From NCBI GenBank assembly GCA_905182265.1, contig CAJJAO010000006.1, forward strand, positions 151,550 to 215,549: 64,000 bases of DNA, read 5' to 3'. This document shows positions 26,995-35,417 of this stretch, piece after piece. The notes under the pieces are model-generated. The model was not told the DNA's origin. It worked only from the letters and a program-made list of their open reading frames with translations, and made no database searches. The position numbers were made by a program, and so were the translations under genes. The stretch is from a gamma proteobacterium HTCC2207 (GTDB lineage Bacteria; Pseudomonadota; Gammaproteobacteria; Pseudomonadales; Porticoccaceae). Each line of letters begins with the position of its first letter. Position 1 is the stretch's first letter.

Positions 26995-27432
26995 TTAGCT
27001 TTCTAAATTAAAAGTCACCGGCCCATCGTTGCACAGGGACACCTGCATATCAGCACCAAAAATACCGTTGCTAACGCCGCCATATAACCCATTGGCCTGA
27101 GCCAAAAAGTAGTCGTAAAGTGCCTCAGCCTGTTCTGGGGGTGCGGCTGAAGAGAAGCTCGGCCGCAGGCCTTTTTTGGTATCTGCAGCTAGGGTGAATT
27201 GAGAAATAATAAGTAACTCGCCACCAATATCTTGCAGGGATAAATTCATTTTTCCCTCGGCATCAGAAAAAATTCTGTAGTTGATAACCTTCTGCAATAA
27301 CTTGTCTGCGCTCTCCCGAGTATCGGTTTTCTGTACGCCTAGTAGCAGTAAAATACCCTGGTTGATCTGGCCATAAACCTGCTGATCAATGGTAACTGAG
27401 GCGCTGGAGACGCGCTGAATTAAACCCTGCAT
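26995..27432 (-). CDS. dtd: D-aminoacyl-tRNA deacylase
   Basis: Cleaves D-amino acids from mischarged tRNAs. At 145 residues it has family length. Active-site motifs are SQFTLAADTKKGLRPSF (Ser-Gln-Phe-Thr) and the C-terminal NDGPVTFNLES, corresponding to the Gly-cisPro-type and NxGP(V/F)T segments. The N terminus MQGLIQRVSSASV is typical. The pip stop is 17 bases upstream on the same strand, a pairing seen in Pseudomonas relatives, so the two are probably an operon. Confidence 0.95.
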   Translation of the reverse strand: MQGLIQRVSSASVTIDQQVYGQINQGILLLLGVQKTDTRESADKLLQKVINYRIFSDAEGKMNLSLQDIGGELLIISQFTLAADTKKGLRPSFSSAAPPEQAEALYDYFLAQANGLYGGVSNGIFGADMQVSLCNDGPVTFNLES

Positions 27433-27449
27433 AAGCTACTCGGCATAAA

Positions 27450-28412
27450 CTATTCTTCCTCAGAATTGAGCTGATGAGCTAGGCTCTCAGTTGCCGCAAT
27501 TAATGCGTCAGTGATACCGGGTTCACTAGAGGAATGTCCCGCGTCAGCAATTATCTTTAGGCGTGCTTCGGGCCAGGCTTCGCTGAGAGCAAAAGCCTGA
27601 TTAACAGGACACACCATATCGTAGCGGCCGTGGACAATAGTCCCGGGAATGTCTTTTAGCTTGTAGGCATTGTCTGTCAGCTGATTGGGCTTTAAAAAAG
27701 CTTTGTTAATAAAAAAGTGTGCCTCAATACGGGCCATTGCCATAGCCATATGGGGATTAGCAAAGTGGTCGACCAATGTATCGTTGGCGCGCAGGGTGGC
27801 GCAGCGACCTTCCCAAACAGACCAGGCTTTGGCTGCTGCCATACGTTCAATTTCGTTTTCACCGGTGAGGCGAGCGTAATAGGCCGACAACATATCGCCT
27901 CGCTCAGCTTCGGGTATCACTTGCAGATACTGTGACCAGTAATCGGGAAATACATGGCTGGCGCCCTGCTGGTAAAACCACTGAATGTCTTCATCTCGGC
28001 ACAGGAATATACCGCGTAAAATAAGCCCTCTTACTAGCTCTGGATATTGCTCTGCATAGGCCAAGCCGAGGGTTGAACCCCAGGAGCCACCAAAGACAAC
28101 CCAGCGATCGATTTCTAGGGTATTGCGGATTGTTTCTATGTCACTGATAAGGGCATCGGTATTGTTGTCCTCAAGGCGGGCATGGGGCGTTGATTGCCCG
28201 GCACCACGCTGATCAAACAGAATAATGCGGTATTTATCGGGATCAAAAAAACAACGGTCAGAGGCTCTAGTGCCACCGCCAGGGCCGCCGTGTACAAACA
28301 ACACAGGAATGCCTTCAGGGTTGCCCGACTCCTCCACATGCAATACATGGGGTGTCGTGACCTTTAAGCTGTGAGTTTGGTAGGGACGAATGGCTGGAAA
28401 CGCTTTTCTCAT
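27450..28412 (-). CDS. pip: Proline iminopeptidase (alpha/beta hydrolase, S33)
   Basis: Releases N-terminal proline from peptides in the cytoplasm. The 320-residue protein has HGGPGGGTRASDRCFFDP (oxyanion region), the nucleophile in GGSWGSTLGLAYA, the catalytic Asp in GRYDMVCP and the His in ADAGHSSSEPG. All are in Pip order and spacing. No signal peptide is present. It is followed by dtd at 17 bases. Confidence 0.95.
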   Translation of the reverse strand: MRKAFPAIRPYQTHSLKVTTPHVLHVEESGNPEGIPVLFVHGGPGGGTRASDRCFFDPDKYRIILFDQRGAGQSTPHARLEDNNTDALISDIETIRNTLEIDRWVVFGGSWGSTLGLAYAEQYPELVRGLILRGIFLCRDEDIQWFYQQGASHVFPDYWSQYLQVIPEAERGDMLSAYYARLTGENEIERMAAAKAWSVWEGRCATLRANDTLVDHFANPHMAMAMARIEAHFFINKAFLKPNQLTDNAYKLKDIPGTIVHGRYDMVCPVNQAFALSEAWPEARLKIIADAGHSSSEPGITDALIAATESLAHQLNSEEE

Positions 28413-28498
28413 TAACCGGTGTTCCTTTCTGTGATGGTTTACCGCTGTTATGTTTAATCAGCGCCTGATCAAGTTAATATAGACAACATCATCGCGCT

Positions 28499-28538
28499 AA
28501 ACTAGTGTTTGAAGACATAAACTAGTATTTGAAAATAT
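28499..28538. repeat. 20-bp direct repeat, two units
   Basis: AAACTAGTGTTTGAAGACAT is followed immediately by AAACTAGTATTTGAAAATAT (15 of 20 positions match). It lies between the divergent pip and tag genes and may overlap the tag promoter. Confidence 0.6.
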
Positions 28539-28565
28539 TAGCGTAATCACCACCGAGGACTCACC

Positions 28566-29141
28566 ATGGCTAACGCCGCTCGCTGTACCTGGTGCGGAGA
28601 TGATCCGCTCTACCGAAAGTACCATGATACAGAATGGGGCTTGCCCTGCCGAGACGATAAAAAACTATTTGAGTTTGTACTACTGGAAGGAGCTCAGGCA
28701 GGTCTGTCGTGGATTACCATCTTGCGCAAACGGGAAAATTACCGCAAAGCTTTTGCCGACTTTGATGTAGCCAAAGTGGCTGTATTTACTGAGGCGGATG
28801 TGGAGCGCTGCGTGCTGGATGCAGGCATTGTACGCAACCGTTTAAAAATAAATAGCGCCATCTCTAATGCCCGCTGCTTTATGGAAGTGCAGGCTGAGTT
28901 TGGTAGCTTTAGCAATTATTTTTGGGGTTATGTAGAGGGAAAGCCAATCGTCAATCACTGGGCGAGCCATGGTGATATACCGGCATCAACACCACTGTCA
29001 GATACCATTAGCAAAGATATGAAAAAACGCGGTTTTAAGTTTTTTGGCACCACCATCTGCTATGCCCATATGCAGGCCATGGGGTTGATCAACGACCACA
29101 CTACTGACTGTTACCGACACAGTGAATGCGAAGAGGGCTGA
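28566..29141 (+). CDS. tag: DNA-3-methyladenine glycosylase I
   Basis: Base-excision repair glycosylase removing 3-methyladenine. The 191-residue protein begins RCTWCGDDPLYRKYHDTEWG, the Tag hallmark with a zinc-binding Cys. The helix-hairpin region is LSWITILRKRENYRKAF. The C-terminal zinc ligands are in ICYAHMQAMGLINDHTTDC. An accGAGGact leader gives the ribosome-binding site. Monocistronic, convergent with the GGNEF protein. Confidence 0.95.
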   Translation: MANAARCTWCGDDPLYRKYHDTEWGLPCRDDKKLFEFVLLEGAQAGLSWITILRKRENYRKAFADFDVAKVAVFTEADVERCVLDAGIVRNRLKINSAISNARCFMEVQAEFGSFSNYFWGYVEGKPIVNHWASHGDIPASTPLSDTISKDMKKRGFKFFGTTICYAHMQAMGLINDHTTDCYRHSECEEG

Positions 29142-29195
29142 GGTTATAAAGTGCGCTGGGTCTAAGCCATTACTGCGAGCCACTATTAAGAGCAG

Positions 29196-30227
29196 CTAGC
29201 CAACCACCACCATATCGCGACCCATATGCTTGGCCTGATAGAGACCGTTTTCTGCCGTAGACATAAGGTCATCGACCCCAGTGCACTTGTCGATTGAAGC
29301 AACCCCGACACTGAGAGAAATGCGCAGCTTATCTCCCTGAGCCTGCATCTGTATTTCAGTAGCCTTGGTGCGAAGCCGTTCAGCAATATTCACTGCAGCT
29401 TCAGAGTTGGCGGTAGGCAGCAACACCATAAATTCATTGCCGCCCCAGCGCGCGACCACATCTTCGTCACGCAGGGGTTCGAGTAGCATTTGCCCTATGG
29501 CATAGAGGACCTCATCACCCACATCGTGTCCGTAGCGATCATTAATAAACTTAAAATTATCCAGATCCGCCAGCAGTATTGAGAAGGGCTGATTGCCTAA
29601 CCGATACTGCTGATACTTTGCCGCCAGGCGACCTTCCATATTGTGGCGATTGGGCAGCTGGGTCAGTACATCTTGATGGGCTATCTCATCGACTCGCGAG
29701 GAGAGATCCTTGAACTTGGTCAGGCTGTCGAAGCGAGAGTTGTCCATGGCCACGGCGAAGGCGGCCAAAATGGCATAAGACGAGAGAAATCGCACTACCA
29801 CAATATCGCTGTAGTCGGGCACTGCAAAAGGCATAGCGCCGCCACACATGATCCAGGTGGCCGCGGCAAACAATGCCACTAGCATGGCCAGGCTCTGGCG
29901 ATGATCAAAGGCACCCACGAGCACCGGCACAATGGTCAGGCACCACATCAGTGACGTTGCGTCAGAGGCGCCGAGAAGTAAAAACAGGAAGCCGAGAAAT
30001 AATGTGCTGGCCAGTAGTAATCTGGCGAGACGGTGTTGATCAAAAATATAAAAGACGCCGAGAGCGACAATTAAGATGCCAGCAATGGCGAGATAGAATG
30101 TAGCTAGCCCCATTTCACCCTGTCGATAAGAGTAAAAGGCAAACATTACAACGATGATTTCTTGGGCCATCAATGAAAATGATAGGAACCCACCGGTGGC
30201 TAAATCCTTGCTATCCTTTTTGGACAT
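29196..30227 (-). CDS. Membrane GGDEF-domain protein with altered A-site (GGNEF)
   Basis: A 343-residue protein with about six N-terminal membrane segments (residues 15-165) and a C-terminal GGDEF domain. The active-site signature near residue 262 is RWGGNEFMVLLP, confirmed by the codon AAT. The metal-binding Asp/Glu of GG(D/E)EF is replaced by Asn, which usually impairs cyclase activity. The product-binding I-site RDED is retained at the usual five residues upstream. DLDNFKFINDRYGHDVGD is normal. It may therefore act as a c-di-GMP receptor rather than a synthase, by analogy with PelD-type proteins. This is inference. Confidence 0.85.
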   Translation of the reverse strand: MSKKDSKDLATGGFLSFSLMAQEIIVVMFAFYSYRQGEMGLATFYLAIAGILIVALGVFYIFDQHRLARLLLASTLFLGFLFLLLGASDATSLMWCLTIVPVLVGAFDHRQSLAMLVALFAAATWIMCGGAMPFAVPDYSDIVVVRFLSSYAILAAFAVAMDNSRFDSLTKFKDLSSRVDEIAHQDVLTQLPNRHNMEGRLAAKYQQYRLGNQPFSILLADLDNFKFINDRYGHDVGDEVLYAIGQMLLEPLRDEDVVARWGGNEFMVLLPTANSEAAVNIAERLRTKATEIQMQAQGDKLRISLSVGVASIDKCTGVDDLMSTAENGLYQAKHMGRDMVVVG

Positions 30228-30309
30228 ACTTCAACTTCCATGTGTTATTCACTAAATAATAGATCATAGACACACAGAAATCGAAGTTTGCTTAGAGATT
30301 ATCCGGTTC

Positions 30310-32121
30310 TTATTTTGGTGCGCGTTTACGCAGGTTCTCAGTGAGCAACTTTTTACGCAGACGGATGCTCATTGGTGTTACTTCAACCAACTCATCATCT
30401 TCGATAAATTCAAGTGCCTGCTCGAGAGTGTGCTTAATTGGCGGTACCAAGGTGAGTGCTTCGTCGGTACCAGAGGCACGAACGTTAGTCAGCTGCTTGC
30501 CCTTAATGGGGTTTACCACCAAGTCATTGCTACGAGAGTGAATGCCGACAATCTGGCCTTCATATACGTCGATGGCATGGCCCAAGAATAAGCGACCACG
30601 AGCCTGAATGTTAAACAGCGCAAATGCAGCAGTCTTGCCTTTTACCATGCTCACTAGCGCGCCATTTTGACGGCTGTGGGGCTCGCCCTCTTTTACCGGG
30701 CCATACTTGTCAAAGATGCTGGTCATGATGCCTGAGCCAGACGTCAGCGTCAGGAAGGTACCACGGAAGCCGATCAGCCCGCGAGACGGCATAGAAAACT
30801 CTAGACGCACGCGACCCTTACCGTCGGGTTCCATATTTTTTAGCTCAGCTTTACGTTGGCCTAGCTCTTCCATAACAGACCCTTGATGCTGGTCTTCAAC
30901 ATCAATAACAACCTGCTCGTAGGGCTCCTGAATCTTTCCGTCAACCATCTTGGTAACAACTTCAGGGCGCGACACGCCCATTTCGAAGCCTTCGCGACGC
31001 ATGGTTTCGATTAGTACCGACAGGTGAAGCTCACCACGACCGGAAACAATAAACTTATCCGGTGAGTCGCCTGGCTTAACGCGCAGAGCAACGTTGTGAA
31101 TCAGTTCTTGGTCCAGACGATCTTTAATATTTCGAGTAGTAACGTACTTGCCTTCTAGTCCAGCGAAAGGCGAGTTGTTAACGATAAAGGTCATGCTAAC
31201 CGTTGGCTCGTCGACGCTTAGGGCTGGCAGAGCTTCAACATGGTCCGGGTCACAGAGAGTGTCTGAGATACCCAAACCATCGATACCGTTAATGCAGACA
31301 ATGTCGCCTGCTTCGGCTAGTGGGGTCTCAACTTGCTCCAGACCTAAATAGCCTTTTACATTGAGTACTTTGCCTTTTCGCTCTGCGTCATCAGAAGATT
31401 TAATGACGACCTGCTGTCCTGGCTTAAGTGTGCCGCGAGTAATACGGCCAACACCGATAACACCAACATAGCTGTCATAGGCCAGAGCAGAAATCTGCAT
31501 TTGGAACGGGCCATCACTATCAACCTGTGGGCTCGGCACGTCAGCAACAATCATTTCGTACAGCGGAGTCATGTCCTCTGCCATATTGTCGAGCTCAGTA
31601 CCGGCGATGCCGTTTAGTGCTGATGCATAGATAACTGGGAAGTCGAGCTGCTCATCGGTAGCACCCAGGCCATCAAAGAGTTCAAACACTTGGTCCATAA
31701 CCCAATCTGGGCGAGCACCTGGACGGTCAACCTTGTTGATGACAACAATGGGACGCAAGCCCTGCTCAAAAGCCTTAGAGGTAACAAAGCGAGTCTGTGG
31801 CATCGGGCCATCGACGGCATCAACCAACAGCAGTACCGAATCGACCATAGATAGAACGCGTTCTACCTCACCACCGAAATCTGCGTGACCTGGGGTGTCT
31901 ACGATATTGATGCGGTAGTCATTCCATTTGATGGCAGTATTTTTTGCCAAAATGGTAATACCACGTTCTTTTTCCTGATCGTTGGAATCCATCAGTCGCT
32001 CGGAACCGACATCTTTTCGGTCAAGAGTGCCTGACTGACTCAGGAGTTTATCAACCAATGTAGTCTTACCGTGGTCAACGTGGGCGATGATTGCAATATT
32101 ACGCAAATTTTCAATGGACAT
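30310..32121 (-). CDS. typA: Ribosome-associated GTPase TypA/BipA
   Basis: Translational GTPase of the EF-G class involved in ribosome assembly and stress or cold adaptation. The G1 motif is AHVDHGKTT, then [16 protein letters not shown] (G3) and [13 protein letters not shown] (G4). A BipA-specific C-terminal domain includes GMRREG-type and [19 protein letters not shown] segments. The track start at 32178 adds 19 unconserved residues. The ATG at 32121 ([19 protein letters not shown]) is the family start and gives 603 residues. In Pseudomonas, typA lies beside thiI and glnA; here glnA is 3 kb away with a ThiI-like fragment between. Confidence 0.96.
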   Translation of the reverse strand: MSIENLRNIAIIAHVDHGKTTLVDKLLSQSGTLDRKDVGSERLMDSNDQEKERGITILAKNTAIKWNDYRINIVDTPGHADFGGEVERVLSMVDSVLLLVDAVDGPMPQTRFVTSKAFEQGLRPIVVINKVDRPGARPDWVMDQVFELFDGLGATDEQLDFPVIYASALNGIAGTELDNMAEDMTPLYEMIVADVPSPQVDSDGPFQMQISALAYDSYVGVIGVGRITRGTLKPGQQVVIKSSDDAERKGKVLNVKGYLGLEQVETPLAEAGDIVCINGIDGLGISDTLCDPDHVEALPALSVDEPTVSMTFIVNNSPFAGLEGKYVTTRNIKDRLDQELIHNVALRVKPGDSPDKFIVSGRGELHLSVLIETMRREGFEMGVSRPEVVTKMVDGKIQEPYEQVVIDVEDQHQGSVMEELGQRKAELKNMEPDGKGRVRLEFSMPSRGLIGFRGTFLTLTSGSGIMTSIFDKYGPVKEGEPHSRQNGALVSMVKGKTAAFALFNIQARGRLFLGHAIDVYEGQIVGIHSRSNDLVVNPIKGKQLTNVRASGTDEALTLVPPIKHTLEQALEFIEDDELVEVTPMSIRLRKKLLTENLRKRAPK

Positions 32122-32198
32122 GGGGATACCTAAAATTACCGCACAGGGCGAAAAAGCCGCGATTATACGAGAATCCACAGGAACTGCTACCGATCTTT

Positions 32199-34589
32199 TT
32201 AGCTGGGCGAAACTTCTTCGGAGGTTGAAGCGTTTCGTTCAATCAACATTCGGGTAATAGATGTGGGTGGAGAGGGGGGCGCAATCAGGTTTCCCTGCAA
32301 AAACTGGCAGTTGAGATCGAGCAATTGATGGTGAATTGAGGCCTCTTCGACGCAGGGAGCGATACAGTTCAGCCCAACCGATTTAGTGAGCTCTACCAAC
32401 CCTTTGACTAAATTCCACGAACTCTCAATCTCGGTAGACTCGGCCATCAGACGATGGGAAATACGAATTGTTTCTATCTGTAATTCGCGCAGTTTTTGCA
32501 AAGGCAAACTCTGGTAACCCACGTTGTCCACCATTAGCCCGCAGCCAATTTCGTGAAGACGCTGAACCTGCAGTTTTAGAGAGCTATTTATTTTTGGCAG
32601 ACTCTCGGTGTGCAGACCAAACGTAAACATCCTTGGTTTCACGCCATGCCTGAGCATGATTTCTTGAATCTGCAAAATAAATGATGGGTGCTCTAGTTCA
32701 CGTAAGCTGAGGGTAAACAGAATACGCTGCTGTTCGTGCCAGATGCCTTGGCTACGCCATAGATTGATTTGTTTACAGGCTTGGTCAATCAACGACAGCG
32801 AGATATCGACAATCATGGACCCCGATTCCAGTACCTGAATAAACTCATGGGCCTCGACGATCTCGCCGCTGGGCTTTTGCCAGCGCAAGAATACCTGCAG
32901 GCCATTAATCAGGTTAGTTTTGGTATCTAAAATAGGTTGGTAATAGGGCAAAAATGATTCGGCTCTTGACTCGTCTCGAAGGCGCTCCAGCAGCTCCATT
33001 TGTTTTTGCATCTCAAGAGACAGCTCACGGTTATGAAAATAGAAGTTGGATTTACCTTCCCGTTTAATCGTATAGAGAGCCTGATCTGCCTGTTCAAGAA
33101 TACTATTGCTATCACTGGAACCGTCATTAAAAAACACAATGCCAATGCTGCAACTGATCTGAAATTTCTCTCCTTTAATAACAAAGGGTTCACTGGCGGC
33201 ATCAATTATTTTCTCTGCGACCTGGGCAATTTGCAGGCGTGCGGCTTTGCCCTCGGTACCCAGACGCTCCAACAGCACAACAAATTCATCGCCACCGAGG
33301 CGCGCTACTGTTTCTTGGGTACGAATCACTTTACGCAGACGCTGGGCAAATAATGTGAGAGCTAAATCCCCATAATGGTGGCCGCGACTATCGTTGATTT
33401 CTTTGAAGTGGTCTAGATCGATAAATAAAAGCGCACAGAAGCTCTTTGTGCGCTGAGCGAGCGAGATAACCCTGTTCAGCTCTTCCATTAATCTGTGTCG
33501 ATTAGGCAGGCCTGTGAGTGGGTCAAAATAGGCCTGCTGTTTGATCCTTGTTTGCATTCTTACGCGATCGGTTACATCTTCAATAAAAGAAGCGGCGCCG
33601 ATAACATTCATTTCGTTGTCAAAAAGTGGCGTCTCATTCCATTCGCAAACAATAACGTCGCCATCGCTAGTAATATTTTCGGCGGTGCCCGAAAAGTCTT
33701 TGCCGAACAAAAACAGATCATGTTCCGCTTGCTGCATAAGAAAGGTCTTTTTGTCTTCGAAAAGAAAGTCGGTAGTGCGGCCGAGAGCTTCGCGCTTTGA
33801 AAAACCAAAGATGGCGGTTGCCGCTGGGTTCCAGCTAATAATTTCTCGATCTTGGTTCCATTCAATAAAACCTAAGGGTGTCTGCTCGATAAGGCTGGTT
33901 ATTTTGTGGCCAGTATTGATTGTTTGTTGCAGTTTTTCTTCGGCCTGCTGTGTACCTTGGACAGCGGTGATAAGGCCGTGACGATAGGCAGTGAAGGCCA
34001 TATCTACGGCAAAAAATATGACTAATAAAACTATAGGAGCCTCAATGGCTAACGATGGAAACTGTAGTGCCAGACTGGTCGCTGTTGAGATATAGATAGC
34101 ACTGATCGCAAGTCGGCGCCACAGGGGCGGCTGCAAGTGCAGCGTAGGGTAGGTGGCAGAGAACACAACAATAATAGTTGCTACAAGCAGTGCGCTATGA
34201 AGTTGCCCGCCATTTAAAAGCTGCGCGCCGTTTGAAAGTGCAGAGGTTGCCAAAATAAAGACGGGCCCCGCCACACCCCAAAACAGGGCAAAGATGGCCA
34301 GAGAAATTAGCGTGCTAGTGCGCTGTTCTGTGTGTTTGGGGAGATATAGCCATGCAACAATATTACTTATTGCCAGACCGCCCATCCAGGCAAGCGACAA
34401 CAGGCTATACGACCCCTCAAGGGTCACTAGCAGAAGGGCCAAGCCACCAATAATAGACAGCGCCACACTAGAGCCCGAATGTGTGGCGATGGTTTGGTCT
34501 AGCTCAAACTGTACGGACTGATCTGCTGGTGATGAGCTAGCTACTTTAGCATCCGTGCTCCCACCCAGATCTGACTTTTTATTCGCCAT
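32199..34589 (-). CDS. Membrane PAS-GGDEF protein with degenerate EAL domain
   Basis: A 796-residue signalling protein: an N-terminal membrane region of about seven TMs (residues 40-210), a PAS domain (about 230-350), a GGDEF domain with intact LGGDEFVVLL (near 433), and an EAL-family domain (about 540-785). The I-site is lost (RTQE instead of RxxD). The EAL motif reads QVF in GLQVFLRWQ, so the metal-binding Glu is Gln, and the DDFGTGYSSL segment is reduced to VDNVGYQSL. Phosphodiesterase activity is therefore unlikely; diguanylate cyclase activity remains possible. It ends 78 bases from the typA start on the same strand. Confidence 0.87.
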   Translation of the reverse strand: MANKKSDLGGSTDAKVASSSPADQSVQFELDQTIATHSGSSVALSIIGGLALLLVTLEGSYSLLSLAWMGGLAISNIVAWLYLPKHTEQRTSTLISLAIFALFWGVAGPVFILATSALSNGAQLLNGGQLHSALLVATIIVVFSATYPTLHLQPPLWRRLAISAIYISTATSLALQFPSLAIEAPIVLLVIFFAVDMAFTAYRHGLITAVQGTQQAEEKLQQTINTGHKITSLIEQTPLGFIEWNQDREIISWNPAATAIFGFSKREALGRTTDFLFEDKKTFLMQQAEHDLFLFGKDFSGTAENITSDGDVIVCEWNETPLFDNEMNVIGAASFIEDVTDRVRMQTRIKQQAYFDPLTGLPNRHRLMEELNRVISLAQRTKSFCALLFIDLDHFKEINDSRGHHYGDLALTLFAQRLRKVIRTQETVARLGGDEFVVLLERLGTEGKAARLQIAQVAEKIIDAASEPFVIKGEKFQISCSIGIVFFNDGSSDSNSILEQADQALYTIKREGKSNFYFHNRELSLEMQKQMELLERLRDESRAESFLPYYQPILDTKTNLINGLQVFLRWQKPSGEIVEAHEFIQVLESGSMIVDISLSLIDQACKQINLWRSQGIWHEQQRILFTLSLRELEHPSFILQIQEIMLRHGVKPRMFTFGLHTESLPKINSSLKLQVQRLHEIGCGLMVDNVGYQSLPLQKLRELQIETIRISHRLMAESTEIESSWNLVKGLVELTKSVGLNCIAPCVEEASIHHQLLDLNCQFLQGNLIAPPSPPTSITRMLIERNASTSEEVSPS

Positions 34590-34727
34590 CGGCTGCGTCC
34601 TGCGGCTGATTTATGACTGATCCAGATTCTCGATACTTAAATATAGTCGCTAATGTTAAAAAATGGGCACCAATCACCACATTAGTGTGATTTACCTCTC
34701 AAATTTGACCTGAATTTGCCAATTAAC

Positions 34728-35093
34728 CTAGGTTTTGGCGCTAAAAACGGCAACTTGGTTAAAGCCTTTTTCTCTCATTAGCTGGGCTTGCAGGCGGCTC
34801 ATGATGCCCTTATCGCAATACAGGCAATATTTTTTGCCAGGGTCTAGGTCACATAGCTTTTTTTCAAGGTTATAAAAAGGAATACACAGCAGCTGGTTAT
34901 CTGGCATCGGCAGAGGGTTGGCATCGATATCGGCGGGGTGGCGCACGTCGATCAAAATATCACCTGGGGCCAGATTGGAGACGTGCTCTATGGTACCTGT
35001 CGTGGAAGAAGCGATAGTGGGGCCCTCGATCCATTTTGTGGCGGTTATGCTGCTATGCAGGCAAAAACGACGAGAAAGGATGACAGCAGTCAT
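34728..35093 (-). CDS. Stand-alone rhodanese domain related to the ThiI C terminus
   Basis: About 121 residues from the ATG at 35093 (136 from the track start at 35138). The C terminus YCDKGIMSRLQAQLMREKGF and IPFYNLEKKLCDLDPGKKY closely resemble the C-terminal rhodanese domain of ThiI, including the active-loop Cys in LYCDKG. The ferredoxin-like, THUMP and PP-loop parts of ThiI (about 400 residues) are absent: the glnA control region lies immediately upstream. It sits exactly where Pseudomonas relatives keep full thiI (typA-thiI-glnA). It is either a degenerate remnant or a trimmed sulfur carrier; the reading frame is intact. ATTATA at 35104-35109 is a -10-like TATAAT on the minus strand, implying a very short leader. 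Confidence 0.75.
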   Translation of the reverse strand: MTAVILSRRFCLHSSITATKWIEGPTIASSTTGTIEHVSNLAPGDILIDVRHPADIDANPLPMPDNQLLCIPFYNLEKKLCDLDPGKKYCLYCDKGIMSRLQAQLMREKGFNQVAVFSAKT

Positions 35094-35147
35094 CGAGGTG
35101 GGCATTATACCGAGCGGGTCAAAAAAAGTACTACACAAAATAATTTA

Positions 35148-35164
35148 CGCACCTTTATGGTGCA
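35148..35164. promoter_or_regulatory. NtrC-binding site 1 upstream of glnA
   Basis: GCACCTTTATGGTGC is a dyad matching the NtrC consensus (GCACC-N5-GGTGC). It lies about 175 bases upstream of the predicted sigma-54 start site, the position of an enhancer, and 30 bases from site 2. Confidence 0.82.
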
Positions 35165-35178
35165 ATTCCTGCAAGTTA

Positions 35179-35193
35179 GCACCATAAGAGTGC
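35179..35193. promoter_or_regulatory. NtrC-binding site 2 upstream of glnA
   Basis: GCACCATAAGAGTGC is an imperfect NtrC dyad 30 bases (about three helical turns) from site 1, matching the paired-enhancer layout of E. coli glnA. Confidence 0.72.
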
Positions 35194-35299
35194 GGTCAGT
35201 TTTATCCTGATCAAATTTAAACAGAGTAATTGGGGGGCTATTTTACGCCAGCCCTAGTTTAGAGCGCAGTTTCCGGCGTCACCCTGTTGGCCAGTTCAT

Positions 35300-35315
35300 T
35301 GGCACGACTCTTGCT
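35300..35315 (+). promoter_or_regulatory. Sigma-54 promoter of glnA
   Basis: TGGCACGACTCTTGCT has the -24 GG and -12 GC separated by exactly ten bases and matches the RpoN consensus (TGGCACG-N4-TTGCW) perfectly. Transcription should start about 12 bases downstream, near 35326, about 90 bases before the glnA ATG. Confidence 0.9.
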
Positions 35316-35417
35316 ATTACATTATTACCAATAAAATACCAATCAAGTCAGAACGGTTTCAATGCGCCGACTGATTTCTGTCAATAACGCATTACTGATT
35401 CCATAGTGGAGAAAACA

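Noticed and set aside
35103-35127. TTGACC...TATAAT promoter-like pair on the minus strand
   Set aside because: The spacer is only 7 bases, so it is not a sigma-70 promoter; only the -10-like element was kept.
35158-35173. Second sigma-54-like sequence tGGtgcaattcctGCa upstream of glnA
   Set aside because: GG-N10-GC spacing is right but the rest is poor, it overlaps NtrC site 1, and a perfect element lies at 35300.
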